A stretch of DNA of 15,158 nt from an uncultured Clostridia bacterium (GCA_946626015.1 CAMOTT010000033.1:1-15158); one strand, 5' to 3'; shown: positions 1 to 7,840, counted from the stretch's first letter. A program made the numbers and translations. Notes: generated by a model not told the origin, from the sequence alone.

Positions 1-963
1 GGCTTTGCCGCCCTTGCCCCAATGGCCGGCGTGGCAGACCGTGCTTTTCGCGAGCTTTGTGTCAGATACGGCGCGGCATACGTTGTGAGCGAAATGGTCA
101 GTTCAAAGGGCGTTTCCATGCACGACAGAAAATCCTCAAGTTTAATGTACATCTCCTCTGCCGAGCGACCTGCGGCCATACAGATCTTCGGCGATGACCC
201 CGAAACCATGGCAACGGCTGCTGTAAAAGCCCTTGATTACGACCCGGACGTTATAGACATAAATATGGGCTGCCCGGCTCCCAAGATCGCAGGCAACGGC
301 GGAGGCTCGGCGCTGATGAAGAAGCCGGAGCTTGCTCAAAAGATAATAGAGGCCTGTGTTAATGCCGTTGATCTCCCTGTCACTGTCAAAATCAGAAGCG
401 GTTGGGATGAATGCAGCTTAAACGCCGTTGAATTGGCCAAAAGGGCTGAAGCTGCCGGCGCGGCGGCGATAGCTGTGCATGGCAGGACAAGGCAGCAAAT
501 GTACGCCCCTCCAGTTAATTTTGACATTATCCGGGCGGTCAAGCAGGCTGTGTCCATACCTGTTATCGGCAACGGAGACATCGTTGACGGCGTATCCGCA
601 AAACATATGTATGACTGCACAGGCTGTGACTTTATTATGGTTGGCAGAGGTGCTTTGGGCAGACCATGGATATTTGAGCAGATCAACGCTTATTTGAAAA
701 CCGGCGCTCTGATACCGGAACCGCCCATAGAAGAACGAATGGCGGTAATGCTTGAACATATAAAGTCCATCTGCGACTACAAAGGCGAATACATCGGCAT
801 CCGCGAGGCGCGCAAACACGCTGCGTGGTATATGAAGGGCATCCGCGGCGCCGCATCATACAGGCAGGAGATCGGCGGGCTTGAAAGCATTGGCCAGCTT
901 GAAGCCCTTGCCGAAAATGTTATTGCAAATGTTTCCGCCGCATCTGACGGGGAACAAAAATGA
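1..963 (+). CDS. dusB: tRNA-dihydrouridine synthase, DusB type (5' end cut by window)
   Basis: FMN enzyme that reduces uridine to dihydrouridine in tRNA. The reading frame is open from base 1. The seven codons before the first Met (base 22) read GFAALAP and lead into PMAGVADRAF, the FMN-binding opening of Dus proteins, so the true start lies upstream, probably only 10-20 residues away. The catalytic-Cys motif NMGCPAPK is present, with the Cys codon at 271-273. Further family marks are VKIRSGW, AVHGRTRQQMY, the phosphate-binding GNGDI and the C-terminal GRGALGRPWIF. The visible 320 residues match the usual DusB length of about 320-340. DusB rather than DusA/DusC is favoured by the APMAGVxDRAFR and GNGGGSALM segments typical of Firmicutes. 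Stop is TGA at 961-963, just before a hairpin terminator. I see no internal frameshift or missing key residue. Confidence 0.93.
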   Translation, partial: GFAALAPMAGVADRAFRELCVRYGAAYVVSEMVSSKGVSMHDRKSSSLMYISSAERPAAIQIFGDDPETMATAAVKALDYDPDVIDINMGCPAPKIAGNGGGSALMKKPELAQKIIEACVNAVDLPVTVKIRSGWDECSLNAVELAKRAEAAGAAAIAVHGRTRQQMYAPPVNFDIIRAVKQAVSIPVIGNGDIVDGVSAKHMYDCTGCDFIMVGRGALGRPWIFEQINAYLKTGALIPEPPIEERMAVMLEHIKSICDYKGEYIGIREARKHAAWYMKGIRGAASYRQEIGGLESIGQLEALAENVIANVSAASDGEQK

Positions 964-977
964 ATATTGCAAAAGAA

Positions 978-1014
978 AAAACGCAGTCAGGGCATTTCGC
1001 CGGGACTGCGTTTT
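978..1014. terminator. bidirectional intrinsic terminator between dusB and the lipoprotein gene
   Basis: An 11-bp perfect stem (978-988 pairs with 1004-1014; core ACGCAGTC/GACTGCG plus flanking A/T pairs) encloses a 15-nt loop that can form a small inner GGC/GCC stem. It is flanked by A-rich sequence on the left and TTTTGTTTTA on the right, so a U-tract follows the stem on both strands. It sits between the convergent dusB (stop at 963) and lipoprotein gene (stop at 1032), and it serves both. Confidence 0.9.
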
Positions 1015-1031
1015 GTTTTATTTCGGATCTG

Positions 1032-1700
1032 TTATACTCCTATCTGATCGCCAATATCCATTGCTATATCGCCGCCGTTGAAATCAGGCTCATCAAATGA
1101 ATGGGTCTGTGTAGTTGTTTCCGCCGGTTTTTCCGTGGTTGCCGGAGTATTGGTAGTGGAAACGGTTTCGTTATTCGCTGTGGTAGTCTCGTTCTTTGTT
1201 GTGGTACTTGCAGGCTTCTCTGTTGTAGGCTTCTCCGTGGGCTTTGCGGGGGACTTTGTGGTGGAAGGCGCCGTTGTATTCTTGCCGCCGTTATTGTTCT
1301 TGCCCTTTGTGGTGGAGGCTGTGTTCTTGTTTGTCTTGCTTGTAACGTCCGCCGTAGCTGATTTGGTGGGCGTTGCGGTTTTATCGTCATTTTTTTCGGT
1401 TTTGCCGCTGTCCTTTGAAACAACAACTGTCACGTTTTGTGTCTCAGGCTCGCCCTTTGAGTTCGTGACCTTTTCGCCGTTTTTGTCTGTTACGAACTCT
1501 GTTACGGGCACTGCGACCACCTCGGTAACAGCGTTGCCGTCAGCATCAACAACAATAACTCCGCCGGGTTCGGTAACGGGAACCACACGGGTCTCTGTAA
1601 GTATTTCGGTAACGGTATCGTCTTCTGTATTGCCCTTGCAGGACGCAAAGCAGAACAGCGCAATAACCGAAATCAGAACTAAACAAAAATATTTTTTCAT
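1032..1700 (-). CDS. Thr-rich secreted lipoprotein of unknown function
   Basis: I do not recognise a named family. The first 21 residues form a lipoprotein signal: MKKYF, a hydrophobic core, then lipobox FASC with Cys21, so lipid anchoring to the outer face of the membrane is expected. Residues 22 to about 85 hold two loose copies of a V-x-VTE...V-D-x-NG-x-x-VT pattern. Residues about 86-200 are a low-complexity Thr/Lys/Pro/Asn linker (TTK, TEKP, TTT runs), likely disordered and a possible O-glycosylation zone. The tail is short and acidic, ending GDIAMDIGDQIGV. The ATG at 1700 is chosen over the TTG at 1715 because that TTG lies inside the SD (TTGGAG), whose GGAG is 9 nt before the ATG. The gene starts 33 nt after the LCP stop, so it is probably co-transcribed and may act in the same envelope process. 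The C-terminal part carries no recognisable enzyme domain. Confidence 0.8.
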   Translation of the reverse strand: MKKYFCLVLISVIALFCFASCKGNTEDDTVTEILTETRVVPVTEPGGVIVVDADGNAVTEVVAVPVTEFVTDKNGEKVTNSKGEPETQNVTVVVSKDSGKTEKNDDKTATPTKSATADVTSKTNKNTASTTKGKNNNGGKNTTAPSTTKSPAKPTEKPTTEKPASTTTKNETTTANNETVSTTNTPATTEKPAETTTQTHSFDEPDFNGGDIAMDIGDQIGV

Positions 1701-1733
1701 CTCAGCTTTCTCCAATCTTTTTGAATTTTATAA

Positions 1734-3113
1734 TCAGCCTTGATCCAAGGTCTCCTCGATTTCCTCTATGATGTTATTATCTTCCTCATATTCCCTTTCT
1801 TCGCTGTCGTTTGGACGATCCTCCGGCTCTTCACTCTCCGAATCCCCCAGGCTCCAAAAGCTCCTTTTGGTGGTTTCCTGCTCAGCGGTAGTTGATTTTT
1901 CTTCCTTATCTTTTTTTCTGCTACTGCTGCTCGACGTACCTGTGCGGAAAAGAGATTCGATATACCTCTGGCGTTCGCTGGTATTGTCCAGCTCTATATT
2001 GGTTTTGCCGTAAAGCGCGATTTGAAGATCCTGCGCGGCGCGGGAATAATCCACGACCCAGAAGAACTCCTTGTTGATCATGGCCGAAACGCCTGTTCCG
2101 CCTGTTTCAACATCCGGTTCGGTAACGTAGACTATCTCGTAATCCATCCACTTCTGAGCCACAGCCTGGGTCACAAAGGAAAGGATCTCGCTCTTTTTCA
2201 TATTTGTTCTTACGTAGCCCAACGTCTGATCGAGAGCGTTGCTTATCTGGCCAAAGGAGGCATCCTTTGCGCTTGTTATTATCGCGGAAATAAGGTTCCT
2301 CTGGCGGCGGGTCCTGCTGATATCGCTGTCTGAATCGCAGTGGCGGATACGGCTGTATACAAGCGCCTCCCTGCCGTAGATGCGGACTTTATCGCCGTAG
2401 GGGAATTTGCGGGTCATGGTGTGGGTGGTTCTGTCGATATACTTCGCCTCATACTCCTTGACCTCAAGCTCCACGCCGCCCAGGGCATCGATAAGCTTGG
2501 GGAAGGTAATGAAGTCCACCGCGATATAGTAATCGATCCTGACCTTGTAATTATCCTCAAGTATCTTGACAAGGGTAGCGGGGCCGCCCCAGTTGTAAGC
2601 GCCGTTCAGCTTGTAATACCGCTCTTTGCCGTTTATATCCATATAGCTGTAACTGTCGCGGAAGAAGGATACCATCGTTATCTTTTTGGTATTCTTGTTC
2701 AAGGAGACCAGTATCATGGCGTCGGAACGCCCGCCGGAGATGGAGCCGTCCTCGCTGTCAACTCCGCAAAGCAGGAAGTTGACAACTTTATTGCTGTACA
2801 TTTTTTCTCCGCCGTTGGTGGCCCAGCCCTTGAGGAACTCGGTAATGGAGCTTGCGTCGCTGATATCGTGCATAGCCTCAAAATCCGGATCAGGCTCCTC
2901 AGTGGGTAAAATCTCATCCTCATTTGAGAAATCCAGACCATTGTCGATATTTATTTTATCAAGCTTATTCTTTACCCAGTTGTATGAAACTATTGACGCG
3001 GATGTAATCACGGTCAGTATTACAAGCAGCAGAATTATCAAGTTCCTGTAATTGTTTCTCCTGAAAAATGAATTTGAACGATCCTTGTATTGTCCACTTC
3101 TATCTTTTTTCAA
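1734..3113 (-). CDS. LytR-CpsA-Psr (LCP) family glycopolymer-peptidoglycan ligase
   Basis: LCP proteins transfer undecaprenyl-linked glycopolymers (teichoic acids, capsule, wall polysaccharide) onto peptidoglycan outside the membrane. The 459-residue protein has a basic N-terminus, one membrane helix at about 24-44, and an LCP domain at about 110-280. Visible motifs are LLCGVDSED (Asp119), GGRSDAMILVSL (Arg129, Asp131), SFFRDSY (Arg152-Asp153) and SRTRRQRNLISA (266-277), the classic Arg cluster that grips the lipid pyrophosphate. Residues 280-372 form a C-terminal extension. The last 70 residues are a Ser/Lys and then Glu/Asp-rich disordered tail, which is unusual but seen in ruminococci. The start is TTG: no ATG precedes the membrane helix, and AGGTGG lies 10 nt upstream. 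It has its own promoter-like sequence and leads a two-gene unit with the downstream lipoprotein. The substrate glycan cannot be read from the sequence. Confidence 0.92.
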   Translation of the reverse strand: MKKDRSGQYKDRSNSFFRRNNYRNLIILLLVILTVITSASIVSYNWVKNKLDKINIDNGLDFSNEDEILPTEEPDPDFEAMHDISDASSITEFLKGWATNGGEKMYSNKVVNFLLCGVDSEDGSISGGRSDAMILVSLNKNTKKITMVSFFRDSYSYMDINGKERYYKLNGAYNWGGPATLVKILEDNYKVRIDYYIAVDFITFPKLIDALGGVELEVKEYEAKYIDRTTHTMTRKFPYGDKVRIYGREALVYSRIRHCDSDSDISRTRRQRNLISAIITSAKDASFGQISNALDQTLGYVRTNMKKSEILSFVTQAVAQKWMDYEIVYVTEPDVETGGTGVSAMINKEFFWVVDYSRAAQDLQIALYGKTNIELDNTSERQRYIESLFRTGTSSSSSRKKDKEEKSTTAEQETTKRSFWSLGDSESEEPEDRPNDSEEREYEEDNNIIEEIEETLDQG

Positions 3114-3152
3114 ATCCTATAACCCACCTAACAATAATAACACATTTTATAT

Positions 3153-3181
3153 ATTGTAACACATACTGCCGGTTATGTATA
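3153..3181 (-). promoter_or_regulatory. candidate sigma-A promoter for the LCP-lipoprotein unit
   Basis: On the minus strand, TATACA (3181-3176; 4 of 6 matches to TTGACA) is followed after 17 nt by TACAAT (3158-3153; 5 of 6 to TATAAT). This implies a start near 3146 and a leader of about 33 nt before the TTG at 3113. Spacing is ideal, but the -35 box is only moderate and the region is AT-rich, so a chance match is possible. Confidence 0.45.
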
Positions 3182-3244
3182 TAAACAAAACATAAAATTC
3201 ACAGACTTTTTACAAATATTTTTTATTTATATTATAAATCCAAA

Positions 3245-3274
3245 CAGGCATGTTATCGAAAAACAATACGCCTG
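3245..3274 (-). terminator. weak candidate terminator after the alpha-galactosidase gene
   Basis: CAGGCAT (3245-3251) pairs with ACGCCTG (3268-3274) in a 7-bp stem with one G-T pair and a 16-nt loop. On the minus strand the stem is followed by TTTGGATTT. It lies 29 nt past the alpha-galactosidase stop. The stem is short and the U-tract is interrupted, so termination may be partial. Confidence 0.35.
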
Positions 3275-3302
3275 CGGTCAGAAATATTCATCGAACCGCC
3301 TT

Positions 3303-5393
3303 TCAGCCTTCAAGCTCAGAGTAAAGTATAACGGCAGCCTTGGGTTTTTCCCTGAACCTTACGACCGCACCGGAATTCATAAGAGTTTTTCCGTCCGCAA
3401 CGACCGTGAATGAAGGATCGTCCATATCGGTCAGCTTGTATGAGCTTGTCTCATTGAGCCCGTTGAGCCGGAGTGTGTACTCGTCGGCCTTGACGTTCTC
3501 CCTGGCGTATATCAGCGCCGCGCCGGAGTTGCCTGTGCCGAACTGCATGGCAAGTACCTTTTCGGTGTCCGTTCCCCCATAGGTCAGGGGGAAGTAATTC
3601 TCTGTCAGGTACCCTCGCACAGTGTCGTAGGCGGAATATTCCACGGGATCCGGTCTATAAACCGAAAGATGCGTGAGTATACCGGTGCGAATGGCATATT
3701 GCGAATAGTAATGCTGATTTGTTCCGCTGTACGGCAGCCAGCAGGAAAGTCCATAGGTCATGGATTGGGTCGCCTCAAGGACATCGGATTTTACTGTTCC
3801 GTCAGAGTTGGCGCAGTTGTAGTCCGAGCGCCAAAGAGGTACGCTGCGGCGGCTCATTTCGATATCCAGCCGCTTGCCGCCGCTGGCGCAGTTGTCTATC
3901 ATAAGCCCGGGTATGCGGCTCACAAGGGCGTCAAGATAGCCGTAAAGATTTGTCACATACAAATTCTCGCATATGCCCTTCCTGCCGCTGTAATGCTCTT
4001 TATCGGCCTTCTGCCAGTACTCCAGCGGTGTGAAGTTAAAATCTTGCCGGTAGATCAAAACGCCGTTTTCCTCAAGAGAGTCGGCAATATACTTTGTAAG
4101 ATGGGCGCAGGCCTCGGAGTTTGACATATTCCACATAAGGTTGTCGCCTATCTGTATTATCCAGTCGGAATGCTTTACGCCCTCGTTGTAAAGCGCCGTA
4201 CCTTCACGGACACGTTCCGGCTCATACCAGAGCAGGAACTTTTTACCCAAAGCCGCCATAGCGTCGGAGAGGGGTTTTATTGTATCGGGGAAACGCTTTT
4301 CGTCCGGTATCCAGTTGCCGACTCCGTCATACCAGCCCTCGTTGTACTTATACCAGCCGGCATCCATCCAGAAATAGTCGGTGGCGGCAATGGTCTCCGG
4401 ATCGATCGACCTGACCTCCTCTATAAGCTCATCACAGGTCAGGGTGGAGAACTCGTTTGCTATAACGTAGCCGTTCATCGGTTGTATCGACTCAGGGACC
4501 ACGCAGTCGCGCTCCATGCTGCGGAAAGATTCAAAGCCCTTTAAGGCGTTGGAATTCTCATAAAAGGTAAGGCTGACAAGGGGTGAACGCACGGCTTGAC
4601 CGGGATCAAGATAGGCCTTGAAAAACTCCTGCTTTGCGCAGAGCTTTACACCCTTTGCCGTCTGCCTGAGGGAAGTATACCACTGGCCTGTCCAGCCCAC
4701 AGCTACCACGGCGCCGAATTTCTCGCCGCAAAGATTGAAGTAGGGCAAAAAAGATTCGCTTCTTCCGCCGTTTGCGTTAAAAATCATTTTTGTCGGGGTA
4801 ACGGCCGTCTTTAAAAGCTCAAAATCGTCCGTGTCCGGGTCGCTCCCCTTGCTGACGTACATCTCCGAGCGCCCTGTTTCAAGGGTGCAGTCCGCGGCGT
4901 AGAATTTGCTGATAACGGGAGATTTGCCGCTCCCGTCATTTTTTATATGTACAGTCCACTCACAGGCGGCATAAGCCTCGTAAATAGTGGCCTCCACCTG
5001 AGCTTTAAGTCCGCTCTTTTTGTGAACAAGGGAAATTATCGTGGTTTTGCCTCCGGGGTAAAATTCGCCCTCTCCGCTCTCCCTGCCAATGCTTATAGTC
5101 CAATCAGAAAGATTTTTGCGCAAGGAGCGTCCCCCTGCCGTAAAATCGTAGGCAGGCGCTTCGGTGGTTCTTATATTGGCGTCAAACCATTCACGGCAGC
5201 GTTTTTTCTCCCCCTCGGTAACTTTAAGCTCCGAGGCGGAAACAGGCTCAAAGCCAAAATCTCTCACACTTGTCAGGTCAAGAGCCGCTCTGTCCACCCA
5301 CAACTTAAAATTTGAGTTGTAGACGGAAAACTGAGAGACGCACATCAGCAGTGCCTGAGCAAGGCAGAATAATGATTTTAATCTTAAAAGCAT
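3303..5393 (-). CDS. GH36 family alpha-galactosidase
   Basis: Retaining glycoside hydrolase expected to remove terminal alpha-galactose (raffinose- or galactomannan-type sugars). The 696-residue protein shows the clan GH-D layout: an N-terminal beta-sandwich to about residue 310, a TIM barrel with FWMDAGWY (about 335-342), LLWYEPERV, the nucleophile motif YRQDFNF (Asp451), DNCASGGKRLD and RRSVPLWRSDYN (acid/base Asp524), and a C-terminal beta domain. Length matches the family (about 680-740). The start is probably ATG 5393, preceded by GGTGAT 4 nt away, rather than the GTG at 5402. The first 20 residues (MLLRLKSLFCLAQALLMCVS) are moderately hydrophobic and could be a weak signal peptide, but there is no clear cleavage site or lipobox, so location is unsure. 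No sugar transporter or regulator gene adjoins it. Substrate preference within GH36 cannot be fixed from sequence alone. Confidence 0.9.
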   Translation of the reverse strand: MLLRLKSLFCLAQALLMCVSQFSVYNSNFKLWVDRAALDLTSVRDFGFEPVSASELKVTEGEKKRCREWFDANIRTTEAPAYDFTAGGRSLRKNLSDWTISIGRESGEGEFYPGGKTTIISLVHKKSGLKAQVEATIYEAYAACEWTVHIKNDGSGKSPVISKFYAADCTLETGRSEMYVSKGSDPDTDDFELLKTAVTPTKMIFNANGGRSESFLPYFNLCGEKFGAVVAVGWTGQWYTSLRQTAKGVKLCAKQEFFKAYLDPGQAVRSPLVSLTFYENSNALKGFESFRSMERDCVVPESIQPMNGYVIANEFSTLTCDELIEEVRSIDPETIAATDYFWMDAGWYKYNEGWYDGVGNWIPDEKRFPDTIKPLSDAMAALGKKFLLWYEPERVREGTALYNEGVKHSDWIIQIGDNLMWNMSNSEACAHLTKYIADSLEENGVLIYRQDFNFTPLEYWQKADKEHYSGRKGICENLYVTNLYGYLDALVSRIPGLMIDNCASGGKRLDIEMSRRSVPLWRSDYNCANSDGTVKSDVLEATQSMTYGLSCWLPYSGTNQHYYSQYAIRTGILTHLSVYRPDPVEYSAYDTVRGYLTENYFPLTYGGTDTEKVLAMQFGTGNSGAALIYARENVKADEYTLRLNGLNETSSYKLTDMDDPSFTVVADGKTLMNSGAVVRFREKPKAAVILYSELEG

Positions 5394-5460
5394 AATTATC
5401 ACCCGTTTTTGTAAAGTAACAATTCATTGAGAAGTACGGCAGGGCTTCGCCGCTGACAGT

Positions 5461-5471
5461 TATCACTCCTC
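5461..5471 (-). promoter_or_regulatory. SD-like sequence without a usable start in the alpha-galactosidase leader
   Basis: Read on the minus strand the stretch is GAGGAGTGATA, a better ribosome-binding match than the one next to the gene start, yet it lies about 70 nt upstream of ATG 5393. No ATG, GTG or TTG occurs 5-10 nt after GAGGAG. A GTG overlapping the motif (5466-5464) opens a 55-codon frame that is out of phase with the enzyme and shares no recognisable similarity to anything. It may be a decoy or regulatory ribosome site, or chance. Confidence 0.35.
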
Positions 5472-5491
5472 AAAACCATTTTGCAACACTT

Positions 5492-5520
5492 ATTTTATCA
5501 TAAAGATACCGGGATTACAA
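5492..5520 (-). promoter_or_regulatory. candidate sigma-A promoter for the alpha-galactosidase gene
   Basis: On the minus strand, TTGTAA (5520-5515; 4 of 6 to consensus) and TAAAAT (5497-5492; 5 of 6) are 17 nt apart. The -35 box sits in the U-tract of the khpB terminator just upstream, which fits a fresh transcription start after the previous unit ends. The expected leader is about 90 nt and contains the SD-like GAGGAG. Confidence 0.55.
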
Positions 5521-5568
5521 GAAGAAGCAGCCGCCTGCGAGCTTAAAACCAAAGCCGCAGATGGCTGC
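5515..5568 (-). terminator. intrinsic terminator of the rpmH-khpB operon
   Basis: On the minus strand a 13-position stem (5568-5556 with 5539-5527) has one mismatch and one G-T pair. The GCAGCC/GGCTGC and CTGCG/CGCAG blocks are perfect and the loop is 16 nt. The stem is followed by TTCTTCTTGT (5526-5517). It begins 22 nt after the khpB stop, so it should close the operon before the alpha-galactosidase promoter. Confidence 0.85.
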
Positions 5569-5589
5569 GTAAAGTCTTATTAAAAGCAA

Positions 5590-6549
5590 TTATTCCTCAA
5601 CGTTTTTCTTAGGCTCGATCCTGCCATAGAGGGTGGCGCCGTCAATATCTGAACGAGGCGCTCTTGCGGGAGCTTCCGCCTCAACAGAACGAGAGGGTTT
5701 CCTGTTGTAACCGCCTCTGCCGGAGCCTCTGTTGTACCTGCCCCTGTTGTTATTATAGGGCTTTTTGTACTCCTCGGTGGGGGAAATTACGACCCTGCGG
5801 TTGGAATCATCGCCCACGGAATGAGAGGTCACGCCCTCTATGCCCTGAACAGTGGTATGGATCACCCTGCGCTCGTAGGGATTCATGGGATCAAGAGTAA
5901 AGCTCCTGCCGTATTTTTTGACCTTCTCGGAATACTTGACAGCAAGATCCTCAAGTGTCTGCTCGCGCTTTTCTCTGTAATTGCCCACATTGATGGAAAC
6001 TCTCTTGTAGTCAGAGCCGCCGTTCTTGTTTACGAACAGACGGGTAAGGTACTGTATAGCGTCAAGGGTCTCTCCCCTGCGCCCGATGACCGTGCCGTAA
6101 CCGTCACCGCACTCGATCTCAAACTTAAGGCAATCAACGTCAACCGATGAGGCGACCTTGACGTCCGAAATACCCATGCCTGTGAGGATAGAGGTAATAT
6201 ACTGCTCTGCCGCGGCATTGCAATCCGCATTGAACACGGGCTTGCGGTCGGTCTGCTCCTGTTCGGGAGCTTTTTCTTTCTTTGCCTTTTCTTTCTTCTC
6301 GGCCTTTTCCGGCTTGCTTGCCGCGGGCTTGGGCTCAGCGGCTTTGCGTTTGGGAGCCACCGGATCCGGCGCTTCGTAACTGACTTTTACCTTTGCCGGT
6401 GAACCGCCGAAAATACCAAGAACCTTCTTGGTAGGAAACTCCAATGTTTCAAATTTAATATCTGCATCCTCGGGAGCGTTAAGCGCCTTGAGCGCCTCTT
6501 CTTTTGCAGCATCAATGGTAGAACCTGTTCCTATTGCTTCCTTTAACAA
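5590..6549 (-). CDS. khpB: KhpB/Jag (EloR) RNA-binding protein with Jag_N, KH and R3H domains
   Basis: Cytoplasmic RNA-binding protein that in Firmicutes partners KhpA and affects cell elongation and division. Domain order in 319 residues: Jag_N at 1-58 (with FPTKKVLGIFGGSPAKVKV), a Lys/Ala/Glu-rich linker at 60-105, a KH domain at about 110-188 with its GxxG loop as GRRG (156-159, in VIGRRGETLDAIQYL), an R3H domain at about 190-258 with Arg227-x3-His231 (ERRVIH), then a flexible Arg/Gly/Asn-rich tail with RGG-like repeats ending near LYGRIEPKK. The start is TTG 6549, with AGGTGG 9 nt before it; no ATG competes. It follows yidC by 43 nt, the usual yidC-jag order. The RGG-like tail is longer than in Bacillus Jag and could add RNA contacts, which is inference. 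It is the last gene before the operon terminator. Confidence 0.95.
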   Translation of the reverse strand: MLKEAIGTGSTIDAAKEEALKALNAPEDADIKFETLEFPTKKVLGIFGGSPAKVKVSYEAPDPVAPKRKAAEPKPAASKPEKAEKKEKAKKEKAPEQEQTDRKPVFNADCNAAAEQYITSILTGMGISDVKVASSVDVDCLKFEIECGDGYGTVIGRRGETLDAIQYLTRLFVNKNGGSDYKRVSINVGNYREKREQTLEDLAVKYSEKVKKYGRSFTLDPMNPYERRVIHTTVQGIEGVTSHSVGDDSNRRVVISPTEEYKKPYNNNRGRYNRGSGRGGYNRKPSRSVEAEAPARAPRSDIDGATLYGRIEPKKNVEE

Positions 6550-6592
6550 AAAACTACACCACCTAATATTTTTACTGCCCTTAAGCAGCTCT

Positions 6593-7537
6593 TTACTGAT
6601 TTTTCATATTTTGATTGATCTTTTTGCGGAAATTCTCCCTTGAGCGTCTCTCGATAGTCTCCTCCACCATTGATCTGGCTATCATCTTTTGGGGGCTGTG
6701 GGTATAGCTGATGATCACCTGCTGAACAAAAGCGAAGATGTTTGACGCTATCCAGTAAATACCTATACCGATGGGAAATTGAAATGTAAAATAGAAAGAA
6801 AACAGCGGCATTCCCAACGCCATACAGCCCATCATGGGATTTTTGCCCATATCGGGATTCTGCTGACGCTGCTTTATAGTGGTGAAAATACCGCTTGCCA
6901 AAGCCGAAAGACCGGAAAGCACGGGAATGATCCAGTACTTGTCAAACGACTTGAATGACGGAACTACTCCAAGCTCCATTCCAAACATGGAAAAGTTGAA
7001 ATTTTTGATCTGAGTCATAACGCTCTGGCTGACATTTGTCACGCCGCCAAGCTTGTCGATGTTCTGGATAACAAGCAGCTCATAGATCCTTGTGTTTTTG
7101 ACGTTGGCAACAAGATCCGGCAGATTTTCCTTAAGAGCGTTTGTCAAAGAGGTTACATCTGCCTCAGCTATGCCGAGAGCGTAGGTAAGGGGACGGTAAA
7201 TGACCGCGATAAGGCCGAAAATAATGGGCATCTGGATCAAAAGAGGCGCGCAGCCTGAATTCATAGGGTTGTAACCCTCGCGCTGGTACAGAGCCTGAGT
7301 CTCCTCCTGGATCTTCCTTTGGTCGTTACCGTATTTTTCACGTATTTTGCGGAGCTTGGGCTGAAGGCGATAGGTTTTGGCCATGCCCTTTTGTTGAGAG
7401 ATAGTGGTAGGCAGCATAAGCATCCTGCACAAAAACGTGAACAGAATAATTGATATACCGTAGTGTCCCACAAGGTTGTAAATAAGTCTTAAGACAAAAC
7501 CGAAGGGTATACCGAGAATGTCATAAATAAGATTCAT
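6593..7537 (-). CDS. yidC: membrane protein insertase YidC/OxaA
   Basis: Inserts membrane proteins, with or without the Sec translocon. The 314-residue protein has the YidC/Oxa1 core with about five hydrophobic segments: near 10-42, the region with APLLIQMPIIFGLIAVIY, YWIIPVLSGLSALASGIF, MALGMPLFSFYFTF and GIYWIASNIFAFVQQVII. The groove Arg expected in the first core helix is visible as Arg38 (FTFLCRMLMLP). A charged cytoplasmic loop (KLRKIREKYGNDQRKIQEE) follows, as in the family's helical hairpin. The N-terminus MNLIYDILGIPFGF has no lipobox, unlike Bacillus SpoIIIJ, but this is the usual clostridial form. The basic C-terminal tail (RRSRENFRKKINQNMKNQ) resembles ribosome-contacting tails. 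ATG 7537 has a strong GGAGG 7 nt upstream. It lies 44 nt after yidD and 43 nt before khpB in one operon. Confidence 0.96.
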   Translation of the reverse strand: MNLIYDILGIPFGFVLRLIYNLVGHYGISIILFTFLCRMLMLPTTISQQKGMAKTYRLQPKLRKIREKYGNDQRKIQEETQALYQREGYNPMNSGCAPLLIQMPIIFGLIAVIYRPLTYALGIAEADVTSLTNALKENLPDLVANVKNTRIYELLVIQNIDKLGGVTNVSQSVMTQIKNFNFSMFGMELGVVPSFKSFDKYWIIPVLSGLSALASGIFTTIKQRQQNPDMGKNPMMGCMALGMPLFSFYFTFQFPIGIGIYWIASNIFAFVQQVIISYTHSPQKMIARSMVEETIERRSRENFRKKINQNMKNQ

Positions 7538-7581
7538 TAAAAACCTCCGTACCGCAAACAGCAGAAGATTGCAGCGATCTG

Positions 7582-7806
7582 TTATTTTTCTTTTTTGGGC
7601 GGCACCGGGTCATACCCGCCGGGGAAAAGCACGTTGCACCTCAGAATGCGCCCGAGGGCAAGCAGAGAACCCTTGAAGGCCCCGTGGACCGTTACTGCCT
7701 CAATGGCATAATTCGAGCAGGTAGGGTAATATCGGCACATATCCGGAAGTCTCGGTGAAATATGTCGCTGATAAAATCTAAACAGCTTCAAAAGTAAGTT
7801 TTTCAT
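7582..7806 (-). CDS. yidD: membrane protein insertion efficiency factor YidD
   Basis: Small membrane-associated protein that aids YidC-dependent insertion. The 74-residue product matches the usual length (70-85) and shows the hallmark MCRYYPTCSNYAIEA with Cys24 and Cys30, a short basic amphipathic start (MKNLLLKLFRFYQRHISP), and GYDPVPPK near the end. ATG 7806 is chosen because MKNLLLKLFRFYQ is the normal YidD opening, although no SD is visible before it. A longer in-frame TTG at 7854 would overlap the rnpA 3' end. Either way translation is probably coupled to rnpA, whose stop is 34 nt upstream of the ATG. Exact start is the main doubt. Confidence 0.93.
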   Translation of the reverse strand: MKNLLLKLFRFYQRHISPRLPDMCRYYPTCSNYAIEAVTVHGAFKGSLLALGRILRCNVLFPGGYDPVPPKKEK

Positions 7807-7840
7807 AGCAAAGCAGTCATAAAAAGCAGACACAACAGGA

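Noticed and set aside
1078..1743. Plus-strand open frame of 221 codons, Val/Phe/Ser-rich
   Set aside because: It lies antisense to the Thr-rich lipoprotein; its Val-rich composition is the complement of Thr/Asn/Lys codons. The minus-strand product has a signal peptide, lipobox and SD.
2340..2909. Plus-strand open frame of 189 codons
   Set aside because: Antisense to the LCP domain, which carries all family motifs on the other strand; no SD or family resemblance.
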